Shown here: positions 43,755 through 54,420 of the stretch, one piece after another
Layout of the letters: each line of letters begins with the position of its first letter
Position numbering within the stretch: the stretch's first letter is position 1
Source of the DNA: Guyanagaster necrorhizus
Lineage: Eukaryota > Basidiomycota > Agaricomycetes > Agaricales > Physalacriaceae
DNA length: 64,000 bases
Direction of reading: 5' to 3'
NCBI RefSeq assembly: GCF_019112545.1
Contig: NW_025064883.1
Span: 1 to 64,000 of the forward strand
Program-made: the position numbers and the translations under genes
The notes under the pieces: generated by a model
Seen by the model: only the letters and a program-made list of their open reading frames with translations
Database searches by the model: none
What the model was told of the DNA's origin: nothing

Positions 43755-43849
43755 TGTGAGGCCCAATTGCCCCGTGACAGGCAACACATGATAAACGGTC
43801 CGGCATCCCGCGCTTCGGGCATGTCTGGCCGAGTCCACCAGTGCGTTGG
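43755..43849 (-). repeat. Relic of an E1-type LTR start inside E2
   Basis: tgtgaggcccaattgccccgtg...aacacatgataaacggtc...gcatgtctggccgagtcc aligns with 5900-5995 of the E1 LTR and stops at ttgg (43849), where ORF1 sequence takes over. To its left the leader and membrane ORF are also E1-like. This marks the junction between the two element types. Confidence 0.75.
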
Positions 43850-43860
43850 CCGTCCCCTGA

Positions 43861-44880
43861 TTACTTTCGGGAGAAAAACCCCCTTCCCTTTCCACTTCTC
43901 CTTCCTTCCTCAGGCCGATATTGGCCTTGGGGATCCTTGGGGTCTCTCCAGTATGGGACCCCCAAGAGGGGGGGGTCCCCTTCGGTTTCAGCGTTGTGCT
44001 GCCACTCTCTCTCCTCATTGGTCTGATCGATGTATTGTCGGACTTCCTTAAGGAAGTCTCCGTTGAGGAAGAAGGTGGTGAGCTTCTTGTGCAAGAACCT
44101 TCGAAGGGTTCGATTGCTGATCTGAGGTGATGGCCGCGTTGCCATCCTTGCCTTGATGGTCCAGTCGTGGGACTCATCATCTGCCAGGGAGCTACTGCTC
44201 CCTGATTTGTTGGCTGTGGGTCCATTTGGACCGTTCTCTCCTTCGTCGATGGTATCCCACCGGTCACCCTTGTAGGGGTCGTCCTTGGGATCCTCGTTCC
44301 ATTCGGTCCCTGGGGGCCACTTTCGTCCTCTGGCAGGCCTGCTGCCTCCTGTTGATCGAGGATCGGTACGTCGATCCTGATCATTCCTCGGTTCGTCCCA
44401 GCGATCTGGGGCATAGGGGTCGTTTTCGGGATTTTCATCCCATTCTGTTCCTGAGGGCCATTTTCGGCCCTGTGGTGGTCGTTTTGATGGAGAAGGTCCC
44501 CATCCTGTTGGTCGGCCAAGTCCAGCCAACTGTCGGTGCTCTTCATCGAGCTCCTTCCCCCACGGCTCGACCTCTTCTTTTTCCACCAATGCGTCGGTGG
44601 AGTCAGCGCCGGGGGTTGGGATTGGTGGGGCTCCGTGGAGGGATCCCTCCTCCTTTTCTTGAACAAGACCTGTCTGGCCCAGGCCTTCAGACCCTTGTCT
44701 TGGTCTTTCTTTGGTAATTCGGGCCTCGGTAACGAGGCCGTTAATGAGTTCTTGGATGGTGTCATCCCTGGTTCGATAATCCCTGATTATCCTTGTTGTT
44801 ATTGTTTCTAAGAGAACGGTTAGCAATCCAATAGAGGAAGAGGGTACTTCGGAATTGGTAGAGCTGGTGTTGGAAGACAT
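43861..44880 (-). CDS. E2 ORF1 (339 aa), first ORF after the 5' LTR
   Basis: ATG at 44880, 84 bp from the LTR. Starts MSSNTSSTNSEVPSSS, with a moderately hydrophobic stretch (IGLLTVLLETITTRII) at residues about 17-32. Two copies of a GRKWP-GTEW-E-P--DPY--DRWD repeat lie around residues 137-162 and 182-207. The C-terminal part has RTLRRFLHKKLTTFFLNGDFLKEVRQYIDQ, a possible helical Gag-like segment, and a basic tail. No known domain recognised. By position it replaces the Gag N-terminus. It ends exactly where the E1-type LTR relic begins. The E1 copy is broken (2708-1857). Confidence 0.75.
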   Translation of the reverse strand: MSSNTSSTNSEVPSSSIGLLTVLLETITTRIIRDYRTRDDTIQELINGLVTEARITKERPRQGSEGLGQTGLVQEKEEGSLHGAPPIPTPGADSTDALVEKEEVEPWGKELDEEHRQLAGLGRPTGWGPSPSKRPPQGRKWPSGTEWDENPENDPYAPDRWDEPRNDQDRRTDPRSTGGSRPARGRKWPPGTEWNEDPKDDPYKGDRWDTIDEGENGPNGPTANKSGSSSSLADDESHDWTIKARMATRPSPQISNRTLRRFLHKKLTTFFLNGDFLKEVRQYIDQTNEEREWQHNAETEGDPPLLGVPYWRDPKDPQGQYRPEEGRRSGKGRGFFSRK

Positions 44881-44949
44881 TTAGTGTCTTTGATTGAAGC
44901 GTTCGGTTCTTTTTTTAGCTTTTAGGCTTTTAAAGAAGGGAAGCTAGGG

Positions 44950-44962
44950 AAGCTCGAACTAA
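44950..44962 (-). promoter_or_regulatory. Self-priming site of E2
   Basis: Minus-strand TTAGTTCGAGCTT, separated from the LTR by one base. Exactly the same 13-mer lies at 45125-45137 (plus-strand reading) in the 5' LTR, so the RNA strands are perfectly complementary. The least decayed example in the window. Confidence 0.75.
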
Positions 44963-44963
44963 T

Positions 44964-45773
44964 TGTTAGACTCAAACCCCACGTGACTATTAACACGTGA
45001 TGATAAACCGATTGAACCTCGCCTTCGGGTTAAACAATCAGAGTCCACCGAATGTCAATGTTGTCGATGTGAGTCAAGGCTTCCAAGTAGTGATAGCTCG
45101 AGAGTAGTTTGGTGAAAATAAACTTTAGTTCGAGCTTGGGATACTACAGCGAGAACTAAGCTACTTAAATATCGTTCTGTTATCGTTTTATAAATAGATT
45201 GTGGTCCTGCTGTGTCCCCTGTCTTTTGTCAGTCTCTCTTTGAGAGTCATTCCTGCTGTGTGCTGTTACTGCTGTTACTGCTGTGGTTACTAAGAACGCT
45301 ATTGTCCTGCTGTGTGCTGTTACTGCTGTGCCATGGTTGAAAGATAAAGAGGTCATTGTCCTTCCCTTCACAGCGCACAGCCGTCGGATAAGACAATGAC
45401 CGATCCAGGTTGCCGGGCTAGGCGTTCCCACAGTCATAAGCGCTGGTCTAGGCGCTCTTCCCTTTACAGCACGCAGCTCTCCACGAATGTTATTGTCCTG
45501 CTGTGTGCTGTTACTGCTGCTGTTGCTGGTCCTCCCACAAAGGCTGTTGTCTGATCAATTGTCGTTGCTGCTGTTACTGCTGTTGAGTGACAAAAGGAGC
45601 ATTGTCTTCCCTTCACAGTGCACAGCCGTACGATAAGACAATGACCGACTGGGTTGATGAGCTAAGCATTCCCACAGTCCTAAGCGCTGGTCTAGGCGCT
45701 CTGACTAGCAGGAATAGGGGTCGTTTCCGGGAAAAGGAAAAGGAAAATAGAGAAAAATGGAAAAATCGTAACA
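44964..45773 (-). repeat. 5' LTR of E2 (810 bp)
   Basis: Near-identical to 38542-39351. Minus-strand TATTTAAG at 45171-45164 is the TATA candidate; the priming partner starts 34 nt downstream at 45137. Two intact CACGTG palindromes lie near the plus-strand start (ccacgtgac, acacgtgat), that is at the U5 end next to the priming site. Confidence 0.95.
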
Positions 45774-47748
45774 GTTCCATATTATGAATCCAAGGCATAT
45801 GGCCTTGAGGTTGTCCTTGCCTTCAGTTGTTTCATCTTATGGTAGTTGTCTCTCAAGAAGTTGACTTCTTTGGTCTGTTTAAGAATTTCAGAATCTGACT
45901 GATCATAATGGTTCTTGAGATTTCAAGTGTGTGAGCTGAGATATGAGTTGTTAGCCTAAGAACTCAGATCATGGGTACCTGGAACTGGTGGTTCAAATAG
46001 AGAGAGCTGAGTATATAGTGTGGCTGGATGGAATTAGTGGGCTATTTAGCATGAGTTGAACCTTGTGTTCATAGACCAGCAGGTCTTTGAGCCAGTTCTC
46101 AGGATGCATTCTGTTGTAGATGTAAATAGCTCAGTCAGTAGCAGCATATTGTAAAATATATTATTTTTCCTCGTTATCTGTAACTGAGGACTTTCTTTTC
46201 AAGAAGATCATTAGCCAGCTAATATCCCACTATAGCTTCACTACTTCCTCTTGGTATAATCTTTTGAATTCCTCTTCCTGACTTCTATAGATCTCTTCTT
46301 TAAGCACTTCTTCATCAGTGTCTTCATACTATAGCCAGAGGTTAATCTCAGCTGAGATATCCTCCTCATCCTCTTTGTCTCCTCTATCTCCATCATCCAC
46401 CTCACTCTCCTCAAGGAAGTCAGCAGGCAGGTCATAAATAGATGGCTTGAGAGCTCTGACTGTCACTGGGGAGCTCTCAGTTGATTTAGAGTTTGGTTTC
46501 TGCACTGGTGGTTCTAGAAGGAGGCTGCTGGCAAGGTCAGAAAGGCCTGATGCCTCTGTCTGCCTCACATGTTCTTTCTCTCTCCATTCTCTGGCTATAT
46601 TAGTGGGAGTCCCCATAGAACTGCTCATTGAGAAAAAGAGCAGCAATACATCTATATAAGAACCTTCAAAGAGCTTGATTAGAGATTCTAGCCTCTAGAG
46701 GTACTCAGATACCATATCCTTCAAGGATTGAACTGGCATCAGAGGAAAAAAAAGTGTCACTGTTGACACTTTCATCATAACTGAGAGGAGGGGATCTATT
46801 GATTTGTCAGGCTTCATCAGCACTAATAATCTCAGCAGGTCTGCTCCAAAGATCTTCTTTATTGTCTGGTCTCCACTCATGGGGATCACTGTCTTTGCTT
46901 TTAGTGTATAGTCTGTAGTGCTTGAGTGAGATCAAGCCCCACTCTGCTGTCTGTGCTTTTCACTGTCTTTGTCTGTACTATGTGTTATAGTAGATGTTGT
47001 TGGCCTCCTGCTATCAATAGGCAAGCTCTTCTTCCTTGAGCTAATTGAAGTATTCTTCTCTCTCTATTCACTTGACATCTCAGCATATGCTATAGTCCCA
47101 GTTGGATAGATAGAGGTTGCTAGAGGTTGAGGAAAGGAGACTAAAGGTCAGGAGTATAGAGCTTTCTCAAGAGATAATGTATCTAAAACTTCTTCCTTCA
47201 GTTCTGTGAGTGTTATCAATGGAGTCCCTGGCACAGTCTCCAATGCTAGACTCAGAGAGAGTGATAGAAGAGTTGGGAGATGGTGACTCCTCAAAGAAGT
47301 TGCTGAGGAGGTTTTCATCTTTATAGTTTGGGACTGAAGAAAAGTGTGGTGGGATACAGAGATTTCTGAATCCTGTGTCCCAATGCTCATTATGTCTGCT
47401 AGCTGTTCAAGAGGGTTTGACTAATTGTCAGAGTTCTTCTTCTTTCAGAGTGCATCTTTCATTCAAGCAACCAGTTTCAGCTTTAGATACAGTTCTAAAT
47501 GTAGGCTGGAAGGAAGTTTGAGCAGAGAAGAGGATGTTATAGAGAGAGAGGTTGGGCATGACATTTTGGAAGATATATTGAATTTATCAAAAGGAGTGGC
47601 AGTGTCTAACTATCCAGGCTGTGATTGATTAATGTCCACAGCAAAGTTGTATAATAGCTAGTAAGTCTAAAAGTGTTCTGATAATAGAAGCTAGAAGCTT
47701 GAAGAAGTCATTGGTAAAATCAGAGATAGATATGTCTGATGGTGGCAT
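45774..47748 (-). pseudogene. E4 Gag, N-terminal half with membrane segment
   Basis: ATG at 47748: MPPSDISISDFTNDFFKLLASIIRTLLDLLAIIQLCCGH, stop, SITAWIVRH. The hydrophobic segment spans residues about 15-36. It continues through Ser-rich linker blocks to 45774, where the gttcc duplication marks the E2 insertion. Open fragments at 46646-46329 (acidic, EESEVDDGDRGDKEDEED) are in the linker. Confidence 0.7.
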
Positions 47749-47792
47749 TTGGTTTTCTTTGCTCTTAGTTGATGTAAGAAAAGAGAAGTAAA

Positions 47793-47805
47793 AGCCTCAA
47801 GCTAA
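47793..47805 (-). promoter_or_regulatory. Self-priming site of E4
   Basis: Minus TTAGCTTGAGGCT. The LTR partner at 47961-47972 reads TAGCTTGAGGCT (plus). Note GAGGCT here in both partners, against GAAGCT in E3/E5/P4 and GAGACT or GAGCTT in E1 and E2. Confidence 0.65.
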
Positions 47806-47806
47806 T

Positions 47807-48254
47807 TGTTAGATCCAAGTGATATGTGATTACAAATATATAATAAATAAGTACTGTATCAAGTTCATACAATAATGTCTGAGTTCACTAAATGTGTATA
47901 GTGATGTTATATCCTAAGGTTAATATAAGTTGACTCAAGATAAAGTTGTATAATAAAGAATAGCTTGAGGCTAGAGTTATATAGTGCTTTCTATGTTACT
48001 TATATACTATTTACCTCATAGATAAATATAGTTCTACTAATTATGCATACTCGAACTATAGTGCTTATTGTCCTGAAGTATTATAGTTACCTACAAAAGA
48101 GGTGTTATCCTATTATCAGAGTATCACTACATATCATGAAATAATAGTCAGTTGTGCTGATTAAAATTATCTCATGGTCCTAAGTGCTCATTTAGATGCT
48201 TTGACTAAGCATGAATAGAGATAAAAGTGAAGAAAAGAAATAAAAATCATAACA
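47807..48254 (-). repeat. 5' LTR of E4 (448 bp)
   Basis: TGTTAGATCC...ATAACA with duplication aataa at 48255-48259. TATA-like gtatataag (coding direction) near 48000-48010. Confidence 0.9.
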
Positions 48255-50395
48255 AATAATTTCTAAAAGAAAGAGTTATAGTACTCTTCCTTAACTCCAG
48301 ATATTATAGAAACTTCTGCATCCATTGCCAAAAACTGAAGGCACACTGAGTGAGAGGCAGCCACTGAGAAGACATTGAGATTAGCACTAGCTGACCTCTT
48401 GAGCAGTCTCCTCCTCAGACCAACAGTAATAAGGCTGAACTTAGCACAAGGAACAACAACCAGTTCTCTAGTGACCATCAAGGTCTCTGCTCTATCTATC
48501 TACAACCAGCTCAAGAGCTCCTCCAACAAGGACAGTGAGGTTAAGAGAGATGACAAGGGCAAGGATGACAAAGAGAGGATTTGAGATGTCTCTATTAAAT
48601 GAGGCAAATAGGAATATGCAGCAGAAGATACCAATGAAGAAGTGCTGAAAGAAGAAATACAATGATATAGAGAGGAGGAGTTCCAGGAGTTATATTAAGA
48701 AGGGATGGTGTTTTTATAGCAAGATGCCAAGTGGTTAGTATTGACAATAGAAAGAAAGTATATTTATACAGATAATAATGAATAGCAGGATATTCTACAG
48801 TATTCTGTTTTGGAATATGCTATTCACATTTACAACAGGAGGCATTCTAAAGACCAACTCAGCAAGCTGCCAAAGTACAAGTCCAAGTATGACATCCAGC
48901 TAATGCTGTGGACTCTTTTAGTAGCACTGAAACAGACCATCTACATGGCTCTATCTATCTGAACCACTAGAAGCTGGTACTCTTATTCTATGCCATTGGT
49001 CCAGTCTTCAGCAACTTGGCTGTCTTAATTTTAACCCTAGCCAACCATCAAACCTGTCAGATTTTGAAACCTATAGACCAGCAGAGAAAGCCAACTTCTT
49101 GGTGGACAGCCACTCCCTGATGAAGCTGAAGAGAGTAGCAAGAACTCAGTGAAGGATGACCCTGAGATGATCTGCTTTGAATTTACTATATGAAATGGAG
49201 TAATCATGTGAAAAAAAGTTAGGCTGATGGAAATCCCTGTCATAAATGACAATTCTCTCCACTCATTCTCTGGATCACCAACTGAATAGCATCACCCTCC
49301 CTTCAATTAATGGCTGAACCCAATGGGAGCATTATCTGAAAATGCCACTGTTTTACAATATCACTCCAACTTGTTAAGAAAATCCTGCCCTTTCAAGAGC
49401 ATATCTGATAACATCAACCAATTTCTCATTAACTGCAAGCAGTACTTTGAGGTGTATGCCACCTTTCTTGGAATCATCAATTTAGCAGTACAGAAGATTC
49501 ACAAGTCAAAGATCAAGAAGCACAAGATGGGTGATAAGTTAGCAACTGAGTATTTCAATGAGCTGGAGCATCTTGCCAAACTCACTGAGATCTGAGATGA
49601 TATTGACAACAATGGCTGAATAGTCAAGGCCCTCAAATAAGACACCCTACCTTCTTATATTAAAATGATCTCAGATATCAGGATGAACATTCTGAAGAGT
49701 TACAATGTATGAAAGGAATGGATTGTCAATATGTATAAGGAATGACAGCATCAGAAGGCAGAACAATCTAACCTCTAAGAATATCACAAACCAAGTCAGC
49801 CACAGAATTCAAGCAACTCAAAATCCAGTAACCAAACTGGCACCACCAAGACTAGCATACTGTCCATCCCTTCATATAGAATGCAGAAGATGGGAACTGG
49901 AATAACATATATCAGAACTGAAAAACCAATAGATATTGACCACCTCAAAAAAGAGAGAAAATGTTTTAATTGCAGCCAAAAAGGCCATATGTCATAGGAC
50001 TGTCTAAAGAAGAAGCAAACACAGAAAGATATTTGAGATCAGATTACTGAGTTACAGAAGCAGAAAGAAAAACTGAACAAGGAAACAAAGATCAAGGAGA
50101 TAAAAGATGGGGCCAACCAGTAAATAGTCCTACTGAATTGGCCAACAAACAGAATAGTGTGTCAAACATAGCTGTGGGATGGACTAATAGTATCTCTGTA
50201 AGCACAAATATATCTCAATTATCTGTGCATTTGAATATACTCTCTACCTCAACTACCACATACACACCAGAAGGACCATTAGAACAAACTCAATTACCCA
50301 TAGATCAAATAGAGGGAGAGACCCCCACTAGATGGCTCAAACTATTCAATACTGAATAGATCTGAAGGGCCATCAAAGATGCAAGGACAGAAGAA
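48255..50395 (+). pseudogene. P4 Gag, C-terminal half with zinc knuckle
   Basis: Continues P4 Gag after E4. The 90-codon open block 49323-49595 carries the capsid region: NINQFLINCKQYFEVYATFLGIINLAVQKIHKSKIKKHKMGDKLATEYFNELEHLAKLTE. The knuckle at 49962-50003 reads CFNCSQKGHMS, stop, DC with all four ligands kept. After the knuckle a Lys/Glu-rich tail leads into the Pol linker (50230-50395), broken at 50395 by E5. Confidence 0.8.
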
Positions 50396-50818
50396 TGTTA
50401 GGCTCAAGCTATATATGATCTAAACACATGATAAACTGACATGGTTTCATGTTTGAACCTTTGTATCAGAGTTCACTTTGTATTTAGTGAATGAGGATGA
50501 ATAAACTTTAGCTTGAAGCTGAAGATTACCAGTGAGAGCAAGCTTTCTTATATATTGTACACTGTCAAACTAAATATAAGACTACCTATTGTATCTTTCC
50601 AAGTCCTTATATCCATTCTCCTTGGGTATCACTACTATACACAAAAGATTGATTGTGCATTGTCAAAAGATAGTTGCTACATCAGAAGACAATGATAGTT
50701 TGGCTTGTTGTGCTGATTAAGCCTTTTCCAGTCTTAAGCACTGGCTTAGATGCTTTGACTAAGCATAAATAGAGGTTAATATGAAAGAGAGAGAAGAAAA
50801 ATAGAAAAAATCATAATA
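50396..50818 (-). repeat. 3' LTR of E5 (423 bp)
   Basis: Matches 58018-58483 except for the loss of about 43 bp after tttagtg (50488). Followed by the PPT complement ttaccctctctttaagac. Confidence 0.9.
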
Positions 50819-52430
50819 TTACCCTCTCTTTAAGACTATCATCCTGATGGCTTAATTCAGAGATAGTTCATAATCTCATATTGCCTCTACTGCATCCATT
50901 TATTTCTCATTTACCCACTGGTTAGATTCAGAGCTATAATCCTTTCAACTAACCAGATAATCAATCATTGTCATAGTCTTACTATCTTTTGCTTTGACCT
51001 TTTGAAGTTTATAATTTAATATTTAGTCAATTTTATAGTGTTCTTTATTGCTGATAAGATCTGGCAGTGGTGGAGGTGGTTGTTCTTGATTTGAGAAGGT
51101 CAGTGCAATAAACAGTGTGAGAAGGGATTTATTGAAAATATTGTGTATCTTCCATATTATGAGAATATAGAGTTTATAGATAGATACACTGACTTTAAAA
51201 GTGACTGGGAATAGCCTGATGCATTTGTCAGCTAGTTTCTGTTTCAGTCAGAGGAGATAGAGGTTAGTGGTATCCAACCATACTTTATCTCCAACATTAG
51301 ATGAATGTGCAGAAGTGTGATGTTTGTCATATTATTTTTTCATTATCTATGCTGCTTTCTTGAGAGTGACCTGTATTTCATTGTGGATTTTAGCCATGGT
51401 GTCAGCAAATGTGAAGGAGGCTGAAGTTGTCATTTGAGTGTGTGTGATGTGTAAGATAGTTGGGTAGTGCCCATAATTGATGAAAAAAGGTGTTTTATCA
51501 GTTGCAGAGTGAATCTGATTGTTGTGTTGGAAGGCTGTGAGGGCAAGCCATTCAGTCCAATTGTCTTGTCAGTAGTTGATAAACAGCCAGAGATACTTTT
51601 TGACTTTCTGATTAGCCCTTTTTGTCTGACCATCAGTTTGTGAGTGATAGGCAGTTGAGATATTGTGACAAATATTTAAGAGTTAATATAAGTCATTAAG
51701 AAATTTTAAAATAAATTGCAGGCCCTGGTCTAAGATGACAACTTGAAACATACCATACTTTGTATACACTTCATTATGGAGGAGTTTGGCCCATTCTTCA
51801 GACATCAGTTCCATGGAACATGCAATCAGAATGATTACCTTTGAAAATCAATCAACAATGATAAGAATAGTATTATAGCTATTGCACTCTGGTAATCTTA
51901 TAATCATATCTATGGAGATATGAGTCTATGGTGCTTGTGGTACCTCATTTGGATGTAGAGATGCCATACATTGTTGAGTTGATGACTTGCCATACTGACA
52001 GGTTTCACATCTCTTGACATATTATTTGATATTGTATCTCATCTTTGGCCACCAGTACTCTCTTAAGACTAATTCTTTAGTCTTTGTGATATCTGGGTGT
52101 TCCACAGTCATATGATCATAATAAATAGTGATGATTTCACCTTATAGATCTTGATCTCAGAGAATGTAGATCCTCCTATCATAACAGATTATTTCTTCTT
52201 CCTTTATCATTTCTCATTTGTAGTTCAGAGATGGAGTCACATGTTGGTCCCATTTGCTATTGTCTCTGGTCACACTCTTAATCTGCTCATGGATCTCTTT
52301 CTCTGTTAGCATTATTATTGCTCAGAAATGTTCAGATTTTAATAGTGTGACTCCCTCATTATCATTTTCCCCCTGATCATGATCAGTATGCTGGCTAAGT
52401 AGATCAGCTTTTTTGTTTGCCATTCTGGCC
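50819..52430 (-). pseudogene. E5 integrase and chromodomain
   Basis: Chromodomain near 50960-50910 (tgactaacc-type LVSWK region). Integrase C-terminal block at 51330-51100 (DKVWLDTTNLYLL-like, HNIFNKSLLTLFIA-like). 51633-51430 covers the late core in decayed form. First-Asp segment near 51890-51840. Zinc region near 52200-52090. Numerous stops. Confidence 0.75.
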
Positions 52431-53560
52431 TTGTGATGCAGAGTGTACTTGTACTGGCTCAGTTCAGTTACCCACTGAGCTTGTCATCAGTTGAGTTTTT
52501 ATGGTTGTCAGAAGTAGTATAGGTTTTGATAATCTGTCCAGATTTCAAAGGTCTGAACTGCACTGATCAAATAATGCCATCATTCCTCCAGAGAGAGCAT
52601 GATGGTGAGTAATTCTTTGTTGTATATCTCATAATTTTATTTGATAACTATGAGAGCCTTTGATAAAAAGGCCACTGGTTGCCACTTTCTATCTTGCTCT
52701 TGTGAGAGTACCACACTGATGGCCTCTTTGCTCAAGTCAGCCTTGATATGAAATTTTCCTTTCTGTGTTGGTATCATGAGTACTATATCCTTGGTGAGTT
52801 ATTGTTTGAGATTATTAAATGCAGTTTATTGAAATGGCTCTCACATCCAGAGAGTATTGCTGGTGAGTTATGTCATAGGCTGGATAACCTTGCTATAATC
52901 CTTAATAAACCAATGGTAGAAGTTAGTGAAGCCTAGGAACAATTGGAGCTCCTTCTTTTTCATTGGTTCAGGCCACTTGATCACTCTGGCCACCTCAACA
53001 GGATCTATCTTAATGCTCCTTTTGCTGATAATTACCCCTAAGTACTCTATTTCCAACACTTTGAACTCACACTTCTCAGCCTTGAGAAAAAGTTTGTACT
53101 TCCTTATTAGATTAAGTACTTATCAGATGAGCCATCAGTGTTTGATGTGATCTCTGAACATGATGAGAATGTCATTCAGATAGATGGTGACTTTTCCAGT
53201 GGCAATAAGGTTTTTAAATATATCATTCATCATCTATTGGAAGGTTGCCAGAGAATTGGTGAGTCCAAAAAACATTACTATAGGCTCAAAGAGTCCTCAG
53301 TTTGTTCTGAATGCTGTCTTCCATTTATCACTCTCCTTGATGCATATGTTGTTATATCCTCACCAGACATTGAGCTTAGTATATATAGTATTTGACCTCT
53401 CTAAGTTTGTTCATTAGTTTCAAAATCAAGGGGAGAGAATAGTGATTCTTGATCATCATCTTGTTAAGTTTTCAGTAGTCCTGGATGAGGCAGAGCTTGC
53501 CATTCTTCTTTTGGATGAAAAAAAAAGGAGAAAGCCATGGGTGACTTCAATGGTCAGATC
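52431..53560 (-). pseudogene. E5 RNase H and reverse transcriptase
   Basis: Open stretch 53059-52868: LEIEYLGVIISKRSIKIDPVEVARVIKWPEPMKKKELQLFLGFTNFYHWFIKDYSKVIQ, the RT thumb/connection. The RT box is YLND (53182-53171). RNase H toward 52440. The KKKNGKLCLIQDY-like RT start lies near 53510-53470. Confidence 0.8.
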
Positions 53561-54420
53561 TATCTACTTGAGAGATTTTCATCCAAGAATTTGTCAAGTT
53601 CTTGTTGTTCATAGTTGCTGAGTGAATATGTTTTGCAGTCAAGATTGGCATTCACATTGAGAATTAGCTTGATGGCATAGTCTCATAGTTTTGGTTTGAG
53701 GAGTTCATTGAAACTTTTCTTTTTGAATAAATCTCAGTAGTCTCATGTCTATTCTGATACCATCTCTTTGAACATTTTTTCTCTCTTTTCAGTATTAGCT
53801 TTTGCTGTCAGATCATTGGCATGGTGTACAGCTTAAATATGTAGTACCCACTGAATGTCAACAGTAAGGATAATTTCACTATCTTTCATCTCTTCATCCC
53901 ATTGGTCTTTAAAGTCTTTATCCAGCAGCTCAAAAGAGATTTTTTAGCATCTGCAGCATGCGAAGGTGATTCATCCAGTCTTTCAATTGACCAACAGATT
54001 ATATCAGATCAGCCAATCATAATCCAGGAATATCTCTTTAGTTTCTAGATCTGTAACAGCTAAGTCAGTTCACTCAGAGTGATCTCTAATGGTTAGTTGT
54101 AGTTCAATGAATTCAGTGATCAAGCCAGCTTGGTTTTTGATTCCATCAGCATTGTATACAAGAATGGGAGCCATGGTAGCTCTAGTTGAAAGTTGGTGCT
54201 TATCAATGAAAGCCTAATTAATTGAGCTACTAGTGCAGCCACTATTGATCAGAGCTATTACTACATGAGTCAACTGATTAGTGAGGGTCTTGATTTATAC
54301 TTTGGCATCAAATTCTGTCTCAGGATCTTAGTTTGTCAAACATATCTTTAGGGTCTGTGAAGTTCATCAAGCCACTCCAGAGTCTGACACTATTTAGTTC
54401 ATTATATCTCTCCCACTATT
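53561..54420 (-). pseudogene. E5 RT linker and protease
   Basis: The protease motif is NSG (54246-54238) in place of DSG: the catalytic Asp codon GAT has become AAT. Linker block with HANDL-AKANTEK near 53830-53790 and the FDELLKPK-like segment near 53710-53690. Stops present. Confidence 0.75.

Larger units (their letters stand above)
38542..45773 (-). mobile_element. E2: young chimeric, RT-less gypsy element
   Basis: LTRs 38542-39351 and 44964-45773, both 810 bp, differing by eye at 7 positions, all transitions and mostly CpG. Identical target duplications gttcc (38537-38541, 45774-45778). CpG-rich unlike its surroundings. In coding order: self-priming site, ORF1, a relic of an E1-type LTR start (43849-43755), the membrane-segment ORF, Gag, RNase H and integrase scraps, PPT, LTR. 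There is no RT domain and no complete integrase, so its recent jump required proteins from another element. Confidence 0.93.
33276..48254 (-). mobile_element. E4: gypsy chromovirus inserted in P4 Gag and itself split by E2
   Basis: LTRs 33276-33714 (439 bp) and 47807-48254 (448 bp). Target duplication aacaa (33271-33275) versus aataa (48255-48259), one C to T. Complete domain order on the minus strand, interrupted at 38542-45773 by E2. Same LTR family as E0 and P3. Heavily decayed. Confidence 0.92.

Noticed and set aside
44226..44717. 163-codon plus-strand ORF
   Set aside because: Antisense shadow of ORF1 in E2; no conservation at the protein level in E1.
42729..44765. A 678-codon open frame on the minus strand of E2
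   Set aside because: It overlaps ORF1, the LTR relic, the membrane-segment ORF and Gag in another frame. It runs through an LTR junction and is not conserved in E1 or E3. High GC and few stops in this young copy explain it.
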